From the NCBI GenBank assembly GCA_045596365.1, contig JAZOCE010000023.1:55826-119825 (forward strand): 64,000 nucleotides of DNA, read 5' to 3'. This document shows positions 8,168 through 19,900 of the stretch, piece after piece (the stretch's first letter is position 1; each line of letters opens with the position of its first letter). This stretch comes from RGIG4079 sp045596365. GTDB lineage: Bacteria > Bacteroidota > Bacteroidia > Bacteroidales > Muribaculaceae. The translations under genes were made by a program, and so were the position numbers. The notes below the pieces were generated by a model, which saw nothing but the letters and a program-made list of their open reading frames with translations, ran no database searches and had not been told where the DNA came from.

Positions 8168-9838
8168 ATGGAGAGAAAAATATTTTTAATTATACTAATT
8201 GGATTATTTACAATAAAAGCTTATTCAAATGAGAAATTGCCATCGTTGCATAAACCATTAAATATTCCGCTCGTATTGAGTGGGAATTTTGGAGAGTTGA
8301 GATCTAATCATTTCCATTCGGGATTAGACTTTAAAACTCAGGGTAAAACCGGTTTTAAGATATATTGTGCTGAAGATGGGTATGTTTCGCGTGTGCTTGT
8401 GTCTCCATGGGGATTTGGAAGAGCAGTATATGTTACGCATCCATCAATAGGGCTTGTAACAGTTTATGGACACCTACAATCATTTGCCTCGAAAATAGAT
8501 AAAATAATAAAAACAGAACAATATAAACAAGAGTCGTTTAGTGTCGATATGGAGTTTAAACCCAATGAAATTCCGGTTAAGCGAGGAGATGTAATTGCAT
8601 TTAGTGGAAATGCTGGCTCATCGGGAGGACCTCACTTACATATGGATGTGAGGGATTTAGAAACCGGAGATGCTCTTGATCCAATGCCTTATTTTAAAGG
8701 GTTGATTGCAGACAATGTCAAGCCTGAAATCAGAACTATAGCGTTATATCCTCATGGTGGAGTTGTTGATGATACCATTGTGGCATCATATCGCACATTA
8801 GCGCAAATTACAACACCTTTTACTGCATGGGGAAAGGTTGTTCCCGGAATAAAAGCATATGATAAAATGCCCAATGTGAGTAATATTTATGGCGTAAAAT
8901 ATTTGACACTTAAAGTAGATGGAGCAGAGGTATATAATAGAGTTATAGATCGTTTTTCATTTGATGTATCGCGAGCCGTAAATACACTTGTGAATTATCC
9001 AGATAGATTAAAAAACTCATGGATAATGACAACTTATGTCCCAGAATGGAATGTGCTTTCAGATATGATTAATGTGTCAGTCCCAAATGGTATAATAGAT
9101 ATAAACGAAGAACGTGATTATAATTGTCAATATATATTGTGTGATGAACATGGAAATAAATCATCAGTCAAGTTTGTTGTAAAAGGTAAGCGGTGTGAAC
9201 TTCAACAAAAGAAACGTGAAGGAGTTTTGTTCCGTTATAATGGAGATAATTCATATAATATGAATGGTTTAAATTTAAAATTTGCTCCAAATACTTTTTA
9301 TGATGATATATTTTTTGATGTCAAAACATCAAAAGTAGATGGATATAATTCTGATGTGCATAAAATTGGTGATACCAATATTCCACTGCATAAAAGTTAT
9401 GATATGAAAATAGCTCTTACAAATGATAATCAGACAGATAAATCAAAGTATTGTATAGTTAGGATAAAAGGCAAACGACGCACAGCGGTTGCTACTAAAT
9501 ATGGGGATGGAGCTGTTTCTACTCGAGTAAATCAGTTTGGACGCTATGCAGTAACTATTGATAATATTGCACCAAAAGTATTATCACGCAATAAAAAAAG
9601 ATGGGCAAGAAATGGACGTGTAGAATTCAAAATTTCAGATAATTTGAGTGGGATAGCGACATATAGAGGAGTGATTGATGGCAAATGGGTAATGTTTGAA
9701 TATGATGGGAAGAATGCTTTGCTATCGTATAAGTTAGAGCCTTCAAGAGTAACAAAAGGGAAATTGCATAAAGTTAAAATGGTAGTAACAGACGCATGTG
9801 GGAATAAAACAACTCTAACAGAAACATTTACATGGTAA
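8168..9838 (+). CDS. Secreted M23 (LytM-type) zinc peptidase
   Basis: This is a periplasmic or surface M23-family protein, which normally cuts peptide crosslinks in peptidoglycan. The 556 residues begin with a signal peptide (MERKIFLIILIGLF). The peptidase domain (about 35-180) holds the zinc ligands in HSGLDFKT (around residue 50) and HLHMD (around 155), with GNAGSSGGPHLH before the last. The long C-terminal part (about 190-556) is beta-rich and not recognised beyond resembling the tail of Bacteroidetes M23 proteins of this size. The active-site residues are present, so activity is expected. It is monocistronic: its own promoter lies upstream and the mutase promoter downstream. Confidence 0.88.
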   Translation: MERKIFLIILIGLFTIKAYSNEKLPSLHKPLNIPLVLSGNFGELRSNHFHSGLDFKTQGKTGFKIYCAEDGYVSRVLVSPWGFGRAVYVTHPSIGLVTVYGHLQSFASKIDKIIKTEQYKQESFSVDMEFKPNEIPVKRGDVIAFSGNAGSSGGPHLHMDVRDLETGDALDPMPYFKGLIADNVKPEIRTIALYPHGGVVDDTIVASYRTLAQITTPFTAWGKVVPGIKAYDKMPNVSNIYGVKYLTLKVDGAEVYNRVIDRFSFDVSRAVNTLVNYPDRLKNSWIMTTYVPEWNVLSDMINVSVPNGIIDINEERDYNCQYILCDEHGNKSSVKFVVKGKRCELQQKKREGVLFRYNGDNSYNMNGLNLKFAPNTFYDDIFFDVKTSKVDGYNSDVHKIGDTNIPLHKSYDMKIALTNDNQTDKSKYCIVRIKGKRRTAVATKYGDGAVSTRVNQFGRYAVTIDNIAPKVLSRNKKRWARNGRVEFKISDNLSGIATYRGVIDGKWVMFEYDGKNALLSYKLEPSRVTKGKLHKVKMVVTDACGNKTTLTETFTW

Positions 9839-9854
9839 ATATGTAACTAATTAT

Positions 9855-9886
9855 TTTGCACGTTCAAAGTTTATCTGCTATCTTTG
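9855..9886 (+). promoter_or_regulatory. Promoter of phosphohexose mutase gene
   Basis: TTTG at 9855-9858, exactly 20 bp, then TATCTTTG at 9879-9886: a full match to the Bacteroidetes consensus, with a 48-base leader. Confidence 0.75.
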
Positions 9887-9934
9887 TCTATAATGTAAAT
9901 TTGAAATTAAATTAATAATAAATATTACCTGATT

Positions 9935-11683
9935 ATGGAAAATGATGAATTATTGAAATCAGTAACCGAAAAAGCTAAAGTGTGGCTTGGAGCAGGTTAT
10001 GATGAAGAAACTCGTGCTGAAGTTCAACGTATGTTGGATGCGGAGGATAAGACTGAGTTGATAGAATGTTTCTATCGTGATCTTGAATTTGGAACAGGTG
10101 GATTGCGTGGTATAATGGGCGCTGGTTGCAATCGCATGAATAAATATACTGTAGCATCGGCAACACAAGGACTTGCAAATTATTTGAAAGAAGCATTTGC
10201 TGATCTTGATGAAATCAAGGTGGCTGTCGCTCATGATGTGCGTAACAATAGTCGCAAATTTGCAGAAATCGTTGCTGATGTATTTTCGGCAAACGGAATT
10301 AAAGTATATCTTTTTGATAGCTTCCGACCAACTCCAGAGTTGTCTTTTGCCGTTCGTGAACTTGGATGCCAAAGCGGTGTAAATATTACTGCTTCTCACA
10401 ATCCAAAAGAATACAATGGTTATAAAGCATATTGGTCAGACGGTGCACAAATCATTGCTCCTCATGACACAAATATCATTGACCATGTCAATAAAATAAC
10501 AGGCATTGAAAGTGTTAAGATGCAAGGCAATCCTTCAAAAATCGAAATTATCGGAAAAGAAATTGATGATAAATTCCTTACAGCAATCAAAGGCCTTTCT
10601 TTAAGCCCTGAAACAAATGCGAAATATGGAGATATGAAGATTGTTTATACTCCAATTCATGGTACAGGTGTTGAATTGATTCCTGCATCACTTCGCAATT
10701 ATGGCTTTAACAACATTATCAATGTCCCTGAACAAGATATCCCTTCAGGTGATTTCCCAACAGTAGAATCTCCTAATCCAGAAGTTCCATCAGCTATGGC
10801 TATGGCAATAGCTAAGGCAAAAGAGGTGGGAGCAGAATTGATTATGGCTTCTGACCCTGATGCTGACCGCGTGGGTTGTGTAATTCGTGATGATAAGGGT
10901 GAATATGTCCTTATAAATGGTAACCAAATCGCAATGATTCTTCTTAACTATATTATGACTCGTAGCACTGAACTTGGATTGCTCAAAGGTAACGAATATA
11001 TAGTTAAGACCATCGTAACTACTGAAACTATTAAGGCTATTGCTGAAGCGAATAATATCAAAATGTATGATTGTTACACAGGCTTTAAATGGATTGCATC
11101 AGTAATTCGTGAATTGGAAGGTAAAGATCGTTACATTGGTGGAGGCGAAGAAAGTTATGGCTTCTTGGCTGAAGACTTTGCTCGTGATAAAGATGCTGTA
11201 TCGGCAGTATCTTTGATGGCTGAAGCCGCTGCATGGGCTAAGGACAAGGGCTTGAACTTTATTCAAATGCTTCAAGATATTTATATTAAATATGGATTTT
11301 CTCGTGAAGCAGGTATCTCTTTAGTTCGTAAAGGAAAGAGTGGAGCAGAAGAAATTGTTGCAATTATGAAACAATTCCGCGCAAATCCTCCTAAACAGCT
11401 TGCCGGAAGTGATGTTACAGAAATTAAGGATTATGCTGACTTAACAATTAAGGATGGAGCGGGAGAGGTTATTGGTAAACTTGATTTCCCGACTACTTCA
11501 AATGTGCTTCAATTCTTTACTGCCGACAGAACTAAAATTTCTGTTCGCCCTTCAGGAACTGAACCTAAGATTAAATTCTATGTTGAGGTTAAGGGTGAAA
11601 TGAAATCGGCGGCGGATTATGACAATGCTATCGCTACAGCAGACGCTAAAATTGAAACAATTAAAAAGGATCTTGGAATTTAA
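9935..11683 (+). CDS. Phosphoglucomutase/phosphomannomutase (alpha-D-phosphohexomutase family)
   Basis: Interconverts hexose 1- and 6-phosphates through a phosphoserine intermediate. The four family motifs are visible: TASHNPKEYNGYK with the phosphoserine (about residue 151), the metal-binding DPDADR (about 306), the sugar-binding GGGEESYG (about 402), and the phosphate-binding RPSGTEPKIKFY (about 536). The length of 582 residues matches the PgcA/PGM2-like group rather than the 450-residue AlgC/GlmM group. Substrate preference between glucose and mannose phosphates cannot be read from sequence alone. It has its own promoter and terminator. Its codons are slightly more GC-rich than those of its neighbours, as expected for a highly expressed gene. 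Confidence 0.9.
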   Translation: MENDELLKSVTEKAKVWLGAGYDEETRAEVQRMLDAEDKTELIECFYRDLEFGTGGLRGIMGAGCNRMNKYTVASATQGLANYLKEAFADLDEIKVAVAHDVRNNSRKFAEIVADVFSANGIKVYLFDSFRPTPELSFAVRELGCQSGVNITASHNPKEYNGYKAYWSDGAQIIAPHDTNIIDHVNKITGIESVKMQGNPSKIEIIGKEIDDKFLTAIKGLSLSPETNAKYGDMKIVYTPIHGTGVELIPASLRNYGFNNIINVPEQDIPSGDFPTVESPNPEVPSAMAMAIAKAKEVGAELIMASDPDADRVGCVIRDDKGEYVLINGNQIAMILLNYIMTRSTELGLLKGNEYIVKTIVTTETIKAIAEANNIKMYDCYTGFKWIASVIRELEGKDRYIGGGEESYGFLAEDFARDKDAVSAVSLMAEAAAWAKDKGLNFIQMLQDIYIKYGFSREAGISLVRKGKSGAEEIVAIMKQFRANPPKQLAGSDVTEIKDYADLTIKDGAGEVIGKLDFPTTSNVLQFFTADRTKISVRPSGTEPKIKFYVEVKGEMKSAADYDNAIATADAKIETIKKDLGI

Positions 11684-11707
11684 TTGTATATCAATATAAT
11701 ATTGAAT

Positions 11708-11744
11708 ATAGGGAAATGATTGTAAATCGTTTCCCTATTTGTTT
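11708..11744 (+). terminator. Rho-independent terminator after mutase
   Basis: ATAGGGAAATGAT pairs with ATCGTTTCCCTAT (13 bp, one G-T pair, five-base loop), followed by a short T-rich tract. Confidence 0.75.
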
Positions 11745-11757
11745 GTCGAGAGATAGA

Positions 11758-11789
11758 TTTGCGTTTATTAGTTACTAATATTAACTTTG
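11758..11789 (+). promoter_or_regulatory. Promoter of rluA-like/fmt pair
   Basis: TTTG at 11758-11761, 20 bp, TAACTTTG at 11782-11789, and an 18-base leader before the ATG. Confidence 0.7.
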
Positions 11790-11807
11790 TACAAATAAAG
11801 AATAGAA

Positions 11808-12488
11808 ATGGAAATTCTGTACGAAGATAATCACATAATAATAGTAAATAAAGCTTCTGGAGAGATTGTACAAGGAGATAAAACAGGAGATAGACCTCTT
11901 GTTGAAATTCTCAAAGATTGGATAAAGGAAAAGTACAACAAACCCGGAAATGTATTTTGTGGAGTAGTGCATCGACTTGATCGTCCTGTTAGCGGAGTAG
12001 TGGTGTTTGCTAAAACATCTAAAGCTCTGACTCGATTAAATGAAATGTTTCGAAAAGGTGAGGTGCGTAAAACATATTGGGCAATAACTCGTAATCAACC
12101 ACCAAAGACTGAGGATGTTTTAACCCACTATATAACAACTGTCGAGCGTAATAATAAGTCATATACATCGATAACTCCAAAATCCGGAGCGAAGGAGGCA
12201 AAACTTAGCTATCGCCACATTGCATCTTCTGATAGGTATCATTTGCTTGAAGTTAATCTTATGACAGGGAGAAAACATCAAATACGTGTTCAACTATCGG
12301 CAATAGGATGTACGATTAAAGGAGATTTGAAATATGGGGATAAACGCAGTAACCCTAATGGAAGTATTTCATTGATGGCTCGCAGAGTACAGTTTATTCA
12401 TCCAGTTTCAGGTGTAGAAATTGATGTAACAGCTCCTATTCCGGCTAATGATAATCTTTGGCAATCATTAGCTCAAGGCGTAAATTAA
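11808..12488 (+). CDS. RluA-family RNA pseudouridine synthase
   Basis: Isomerises uridine to pseudouridine in rRNA or tRNA. Residues VVHRLDRPVSGVV carry the family's catalytic Asp (D58), and GRKHQIRVQLS is the second conserved motif. At 226 residues it lacks an N-terminal S4 domain, like the short RluA/TruC-type members, so the exact target base is not predictable. It begins directly with the catalytic domain. The fmt gene follows after four bases, making a two-gene translation-related operon. Confidence 0.88.
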   Translation: MEILYEDNHIIIVNKASGEIVQGDKTGDRPLVEILKDWIKEKYNKPGNVFCGVVHRLDRPVSGVVVFAKTSKALTRLNEMFRKGEVRKTYWAITRNQPPKTEDVLTHYITTVERNNKSYTSITPKSGAKEAKLSYRHIASSDRYHLLEVNLMTGRKHQIRVQLSAIGCTIKGDLKYGDKRSNPNGSISLMARRVQFIHPVSGVEIDVTAPIPANDNLWQSLAQGVN

Positions 12489-12492
12489 AAGA

Positions 12493-13473
12493 ATGATATT
12501 TAAGAGTATGAATAAAGAAGATTTAAAGATAGTATTTTTAGGTACACCTGATTTTGCGGTGGAAAGTTTGCGTCGCATACATGAGGGGGGATATAATATT
12601 GTCGGAGTAGTAACAATGCCTGATAAACCAGCAGGTCGTGGACATAAATTATTACAATCTCCTGTAAAGCAATATGCAGTAGAACATGGATTGCATTTGA
12701 TGCAACCTCCACGTTTAAAGGCAGATGACTTTGTCGAAGAATTGAGGAGCCTCAATGCCGATTTATTTATAGTTATTGCGTTTAGAATGTTGCCAGAAAT
12801 TGTGTGGTCAATGCCTCGTTTAGGCACATTTAATCTTCATGCATCGTTACTACCAAAATATCGTGGTGCTGCACCTATAAATTGGGCTGTAATAAATGGC
12901 GATACAGAAACAGGTGTAACGACATTTTTCTTAAAACATGAAATTGATACAGGAGACATTATTCGTCAGGAACGTATAGAAATTAGGTCTGAAGATAATG
13001 TAGGAGATATTCATGATCGATTGATGATGCTTGGTGCTGATTTAACAATTGATACAATAGAGCATATTGTAGCAGGAGATTTAATTCCTATACCGCAAGA
13101 AGATTTGTTGCAAGGAGTTGAGCCAACATCCGCTCCTAAAATCTATAAAGAAACTTGCCGTATAAATTGGGAGAGAAAGGCCGTTGATGTTCACAATCTT
13201 GTGAGAGGATTATCTCCTTATCCTGCTGCATGGACAGAGATAAAAGATGGTGCAGATGCTCCAATCTCAGCAAAAATATTTGAAACTGCTGTTGTCGAAT
13301 ATAAAGGAGAAAAGACACCGGGTAAAATAACAATTGATGGAAGTCGATTGATGATAGATTGCATAGATACTCGCATAGAAATATTATCATTGCAAGTTGC
13401 CGGGAAAAAACGTATGTCAACTGCCGATTACCTTCGAGGCTCTCGTTTTTCTCCATCAGTTATTGCGATATAA
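12493..13473 (+). CDS. fmt: Methionyl-tRNA formyltransferase
   Basis: Transfers a formyl group from 10-formyl-tetrahydrofolate to initiator Met-tRNA. Motifs: FLGTPDFAV at the N-terminus, the folate-binding and catalytic stretch FNLHASLLPKYRGAAPINWA (near residue 115; Asn and His of the catalytic trio), and the downstream HEIDTGDI with the third catalytic residue, Asp. The C-terminal OB-like tRNA-binding domain spans about 210-326. The size of 326 residues is normal. An alternative ATG at 12508 (MNKEDLKIVF) is equally compatible with the family; I kept the first one because it lies four bases after the upstream stop. Confidence 0.93.
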   Translation: MIFKSMNKEDLKIVFLGTPDFAVESLRRIHEGGYNIVGVVTMPDKPAGRGHKLLQSPVKQYAVEHGLHLMQPPRLKADDFVEELRSLNADLFIVIAFRMLPEIVWSMPRLGTFNLHASLLPKYRGAAPINWAVINGDTETGVTTFFLKHEIDTGDIIRQERIEIRSEDNVGDIHDRLMMLGADLTIDTIEHIVAGDLIPIPQEDLLQGVEPTSAPKIYKETCRINWERKAVDVHNLVRGLSPYPAAWTEIKDGADAPISAKIFETAVVEYKGEKTPGKITIDGSRLMIDCIDTRIEILSLQVAGKKRMSTADYLRGSRFSPSVIAI

Positions 13474-13474
13474 T

Positions 13475-13504
13475 AAAAATGCTGAGAGTTCTCTCAGCAT
13501 TTTT
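13475..13504. terminator. Bidirectional terminator between fmt and the PH-like gene
   Basis: AAAAATGCTGAGAG-TT-CTCTCAGCATTTTT is a perfect 14-bp stem flanked by A and T runs on both sides, between two convergent genes. Confidence 0.9.
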
Positions 13505-13506
13505 GT

Positions 13507-13989
13507 CTATTTTATTTTTGCTTTGATGGTTTTGACAAATTCTTCGGGATTTTGACATGAAAGTAAATAACGTTTACCTGTCTTAAGGGTGAGTAAAAAT
13601 GTTTGGTCATAATTTCCGACATATGAGATGTATTTGCCAATTGCTTTATTATAGAAATTTCCTGTATATCCCAAGACGCCACCGCTTCCACATGTGCGGA
13701 CATTTGCTCCGGTTAGTTTGTGCAACTCGATAGTTTCAATATCATTTATCCAAAACACTTTCCTCCCGATTAACGTCTTCAGCATAATAATATCATCGGT
13801 TACTACCAGATAGATAGGAGATAGGTAGGCGGCATATATTAAGACAAATAGTATTATAGGTCCAATAATAAGCAACCCCCATAATCCCAATGTGTTGAAT
13901 TGAAATATCGTAATTACGATAAATAGTAAGATAACTAATATTGTAGACGAGTAGATTGTCTTGCTCCATTTGATATTAAAAGTTTCCAT
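13507..13989 (-). CDS. Small membrane protein with PH-like domain
   Basis: This 160-residue protein has two adjacent membrane helices near the N-terminus (about 12-30 and 35-58). A soluble beta-rich domain (about 60-160) follows, containing YLVVTDDIIMLKT, a Gly-rich GSGGVLGYTGNF loop, and a final helix. The pattern resembles bacterial PH-domain (bPH) membrane proteins. Function is unknown. It starts five bases after the sprA stop codon and so is very likely cotranscribed with the T9SS translocon gene, but nothing in the sequence links it to secretion directly. Confidence 0.65.
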   Translation of the reverse strand: METFNIKWSKTIYSSTILVILLFIVITIFQFNTLGLWGLLIIGPIILFVLIYAAYLSPIYLVVTDDIIMLKTLIGRKVFWINDIETIELHKLTGANVRTCGSGGVLGYTGNFYNKAIGKYISYVGNYDQTFLLTLKTGKRYLLSCQNPEEFVKTIKAKIK

Positions 13990-13994
13990 AAATA

Positions 13995-16900
13995 TTATCT
14001 TGCAAGTGAGAGATTAAATGATATACCATAGCTACTATTTGTTGTGGGGTAAGCACTTGATGAAACAAGTGGAGTATTGATTTGATGGTCAAAGAATGCT
14101 GCAATAGTCATTCGTTTACTCATAACATAGCTTGCCGTCAGGTTAATTGATACCGATTGTGTTCCGCTTGTTGCTTGTGCATAGTTATCTTCAATGCGAC
14201 GAATTAGGGCTTGGCTTTTTTGGAAAGAGAAATCGGCATTTAATGTTAAATCATTGCTTATTCCTTGTTGTGAGCCTTTAATTTTAAGAACAGAATTAAA
14301 GCCTACAATCTTGTATCCAGCACCTATTGTGATACCCTTAGTTGCTGCTTCTACTAATTGACCGGCACTTGAGTTCAATGTCAATGTGCGACTATCGCGA
14401 TATTCTGCATTAAATTGCAATTCATTTTTCAATGTAAAATTAACACCAATAAGCGGTGCAAATTTTTCGGTAATTGCTACTGATGAAATATTGTAAGGCG
14501 AAGAGGGGATTGGTTGTCCTGTTAGTTCATCAAGAGTAAAACCAAGTAGTTCTCCATCAGCACTAATCCAATTTAAGTAAGAAGAGTATGAGCCCACAGT
14601 ATATGTACATTGATAGGCATGTTTTAGCGTAAATGACTTGAACCATTTGCGCATATTGCCGAGATTGATAAAACCATCATATGTGACACGCCAATTGGGC
14701 ATGACATGTGCAAATGATGGGAATGGATCAAGGTAAATTTTAGATGCGTCTTTGCCGGTATAAGCTGCGATAAAGGCTGGGATTAATACATCGCTACTTG
14801 CATGATTTATGCCTCCAACTTCAGGATCGTATGGAGCACCTGCATGAGGATTGTTTTTCATAAATCCGGTAGACGGATAATTTAGTCCGATGTATTTATT
14901 GTTGAGTCGATCTGCTACAACAGGAATATTGTTAAGGAAATCGTTAAATGCTTCACTATAGTAACCATCATCTGCATTACTTCCTCTTAATGCTGTTGCT
15001 ATGGCGCAGTGAGTTTTAGTATAGCTACCGGTACGGGTTATTGGCATATCATCATACATGAATTGAATTTGATTTGTGCGATTATCAGTGCGATTACTTG
15101 TTAATTGAATTTTAAGCCCTTTTACCGGTTCAAGATTTAATTCAATATTCAATTCATTGGCTTTTGACCACATTGCAGGCGATGTTTGATCATTATCGCA
15201 AATGAGCCATCCTCGATCCTTTGCATCATATATATAGTTTTCGTCAACAAAACCGAAGGCGAAATCAAGTCCCGGTGCCATTGGTCCATAACTATTTGAT
15301 TGACCAAATACATTGCCAATTTCAGGAGAGAATAGAGGAATAGAAAGAGAGTTAGTTTTGCGCCAACGCACTGATACATTGCGGGGCATCATTGCAAATC
15401 TAACAGCATGTTCTTCTATTTCTTTCCAAATATTTTTATCTTCTTTAATAATTTCTACAATTGTAAACTTAACATTATCATCCCCTCTGTTAAGAATTTC
15501 TATAGTATTGGCATCAATAACTTTTGTTTTTACAGCAACAGGCTTGCCTGCCGTTGTAACCGCCGTAACTTTTACTTTTTTATTGCGTAGATTATGTTTA
15601 ATAGTTAGAGATGTGTCAGTTTTCAATTGGAATGTGCGTTCAAATTTTTTTGGTTTCAATTTTGAACGTTGACGATTATTCTTTGAGAAACGTTGGTCTA
15701 TTTTTTTTAGATAAGGAACCTTTTTATAGATTGATTCAAAATTCAAACGTCCATCAGTATTCCATGTTGATTGGTTACTGATGGTGTTACCAAGATCAAC
15801 GCCGTCAATTGTAGCTCCTCTGTCCCAACGATATGTCGCATTATAGCTGACAGAGCCTGTAAGGAAATCAAGTACGGGGATTTTACTGAAAGGAGCTTTA
15901 TATGTACCGACAAATGTTTGATTATAAGCCCATGGTGTACCCATGTGCAAAATGCTTTGCCACACAGTATCTTTCCATTCACGATATTTATCGGGGAATA
16001 ATTTTTTATTTACCGCGCCCACCGGTTCTTCAATACGAGCTGAAGTGTTGGAGTTGAAAGACAGATTTAGACTCTTTGTTAAATTCCAAGTTAAAGCAAA
16101 TTGTCTATCCCAAAGGAAATTTTTGCTGACAGATACAGGCAATTGGAACATAACATCCACTTCACTACGAGTTTGTTGTTCGTAGTAGTAGCGAGACATT
16201 GTAGTGAGGAATGAAATAGAATTTGGTAGATAATTAAATTCCCAATCTTTGATGAATTTAAGATTTTTATTTTTGCTTTTTATCCATCCAAAAGGTTTTA
16301 ACCCTTTTACATATGGAGTGTAGGAATATTGGAAACTGCCTCTATAATCATTGGTATATTCATACTCTGTTGTAGGATCATGGCGTGTCTGTTTGTTGAA
16401 TGAAAAATTTAGTGTGAAATTGGCAGGATCCCAAGGCATCGGATTTTTACTTTGAATATCAAATTTTAATCCCGATATACTGAACCTTTGAACCGTAGAA
16501 CGTTCAATAGCGTAGTCGCTAATTGAATCTCTTTCTTGTTTAGAACTTGCTTCGTCAAGTGCATCTTGTAATAAGACGTCTTGATCAAGAGGATTGTATT
16601 TTGGTGATGTTTTTTCTTTTGTTATAGAATAGTAAATAGGAGCTTTCAATTTTGCTTTTTCAGGTAAGAAACGCCCTAAATCGGCTTGTACAGCAAAGTT
16701 ATACTGTTCATAGTCATCAAGTCGACGAGAATTTAATGATTGATCAACACCACCAAATCCGGCTGTTTCGATGTGGGTGCCGAAGTTGAGAGTTGCGATA
16801 TCAGATAATGCGAGATTTGCATTTGCTTTTGCTGCCCAACCTCCGCTATTGTCAAAATCGGTAACCTTTAATTCATTTAACCATATTGTACCATCTTTGG

Positions 16901-19900
16901 TTGTACTTGAGTTATTTCTAACACCTACCAAAATTACTCTAACATCGCTTAATGATGGATTTCCAAGTACTGCCATGCGATTTTGCTCATTATCAGGATC
17001 TCGTCCTGTATATAATGTTGCATAACCTACATTGCTGCCTTCCTGACTCTTCTCAACGTTGCGTTCTTTTTTGAGGTTTACAAGGCTTTGAAGACTGAAA
17101 TTCAAATAGTTTGATTCCGGCCAAACAATATATCTATCGGATGTTAAATAAGTGTTATATTGTCCCGGAGGAGTCAGAGCCAAAGGTATTTCATATTCGT
17201 AGTAGTTATTCTTAACATCAGAGCCTAAACGAATAAACACCGATAATTCGCCTGATTTAAGATTTGTTACATCGTCAATGAGCTTTTCAGCGTGTACCCA
17301 CATTTGCATGCGTTTATAATTACGCAAATCAAGAGATGTATTTCGATATACACCGCGAGCATCACCGGCTTGGAGTCCAACAACTTTCATTGACATTGAT
17401 TGTTCGTTAAGTTGGGTGATTTGAGATTGCCCGGGGTCGACAATGCGAGTAACACCAGGAGGCAAAACGTAGTTTACCGGTTCACGTTCAGCATTTTCTT
17501 CAATGTTAACAACTGATAAATCCAATTGCCCTTCAGCCGGAGCATCTCCACGATTATTTAGATTGAAATCATATGTGCGCCATTCTCCTCTTACGAGTTC
17601 AAGTGTTGCAAATCGCAAGTGAGTGACTTGTTTAAAGCCGGTCATAAATATACGAGCAAATCGTATAGTCGAGAAATCATTTATTGAGCCGACAATTTTT
17701 TCATATTCACTCAAAGGAATTTTAAATTGATACCATTCAACTTCAGTGTCTTTGCCATCGCGAGTTCTGACAAGTGATACTTGCTTGTCAGTAATAAAGT
17801 TTTTGCCGACTACAAAATCTTCGGGTCTTATGGAGATGCGATATTGGAAATATCGTTCATACTCATTTAATGTATTATCCTGATTTATATCTTCTACGTC
17901 AGGGACACTGCGTGACGATTGATATAGAGGCTCATTAGTATCTTCTGGAGATAATGAGTTCCCTTCAACACCATTATAATGCTTATATCGCTCAAGGATA
18001 GATAGACGTTGTTCATCATAGTCATATCCTCGGAAGAAATGATAATTATCTCCGGCAGGGTCGTTGAATGGCGAGAACTGATCAGTTTGCATCGCTTCTA
18101 TTGTTGAAACCGGCAATTTGAGTCGTAATTGATCAAGATAATTTTTATATGTATCAAAATTAAATTCTTCATCATTTACCAATCCATCAAGACCTACGTC
18201 TTGTTTTCTACGTGAACCAGCGTTGTTGTCAAAAGCATATGTTAAAGAATTTTGGCTGGAAACTTTGCCCCATGAGGTTGTTTTTATGAATTGTTCATTC
18301 CCATCTACGGGTAACCCGTTTTCATAAGATTTTAAACCATCTTTGAGGATGTCTTCGCTCATTTCGCCAAAGTTTATGTACAGGTCTCCGCCTTCGTGAT
18401 TTGTTACTTCTTCATCAAGGAATGGGCTCATTAACCAAAATTGAACATATTCAATATTTGATTGCTCAAAATTTGTATTATCCATTTTGCGCATGATACC
18501 ACCCCAACGTTTTTCCGGATTTAACAATTTCCCTTGGTCATCAATGTCTGTTGCATCAAGGTTGTATGGTCCTCGTTCTTCAGGATAGAATGATAGGTTT
18601 AGAGTTTGAATTGTTGAAGATTCGCCATAGCTTAATTCTCTTCCTGGAAATATTTCTCGAGATGTAACCTCGCGCACGTATGGGTTTGATAATTGTTTTA
18701 AGTCGCTCTTAATATATCCGGGTGCAAGACTTGAGTTTTTTTGAGTAAACATGCGGTCGATGTAGTACCATGCAAGTAATGCACGATTTTTACCATAATC
18801 TACATTATTAGATAAGGCAGCTTCGGGGAACATGGCATTTGTCCCGGATTCGTATGGTGTTGGGGCCAAGAACCAAGAATAGGGAGAGCGCAGGTCGATG
18901 CCGGTTTGTGATGATTCAAAATCATCAACATATGAACTCCCTTGAGTTGAACCTGATTTTTGTTTATTAGGTACTAATTGTGCATATTCGGCAGTTAGAC
19001 TTAATCGAGATGGTTGGGTAGCATTAACTGTAGGTATTTTATTCAACATGTTGGTCAACCACATAAACTCGGTGTTATAAGATAAGTTTAATCCCCACAT
19101 TGAGTTATTAATCACTTCGTCTCCGATGTTTACTTTCTCTGTTAATGCTTTTTCTGAAAAATGTAATATTGTAGCACCTATATTAAAGTCCTTGTTAAAA
19201 GCATATTGAAGGTCAAGTCCCAATAATGTTTTTCGTTGTGTGCTAAACATTGATTGATTTTCAAGAGAAACACTGATACTTTGTCCCGAATCTATAATAC
19301 TTTGATTTGTGATAGTAACAATCCCCATTGAATAATCAACGGTATAATCACTGTTTTCAATGAGTTGTACCCCTCCGGCTGTAACAACGACAGAGCCTCG
19401 AGGCACGTTTATTGCATTAAGTCTGATTTGAGAACCTGACGATGCTTGATATTCACCAGTGAGCACAAATTTGTTTTTGTCGGCAAATTGTCGTGCAACA
19501 ACGAGAGTAGAATCATATAATTCTTGATAAACATATTGTTTAGCAATCTCCGGATTATTTATTTTTTTAGCAAGATGAGAGCCAAAAGGTTCAACAACAG
19601 GGAAAATGATTTTCCCATTAGAAGATAGAACAGTGTAGCCTTCAATATAGTCAAAGAATCCGTCGGGATTTGATTGCTCATTTGAATCAATTCGGTCAAG
19701 ATTCATTACTTGCAAAAGTGAAATGTTATTCAATCCCGGAATAGGTAAGTAGTTTATTTCAGTCCCTGTTGTATCACTGAGGTATTTAATATTCATTCTG
19801 AAATTACTCTTTTGAATTTGATAAGCACCAAGAGAGTAAACGTTTTTCATCATCAAATCCCACATGGGTAATTTGGGCGCGACTGTAGTGCTCTTCAACA

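Noticed and set aside
9959..10399. 146-codon minus-strand frame inside the phosphohexose mutase gene
   Set aside because: It is entirely antisense to a well-supported gene with all four family motifs; no start signal or homology.
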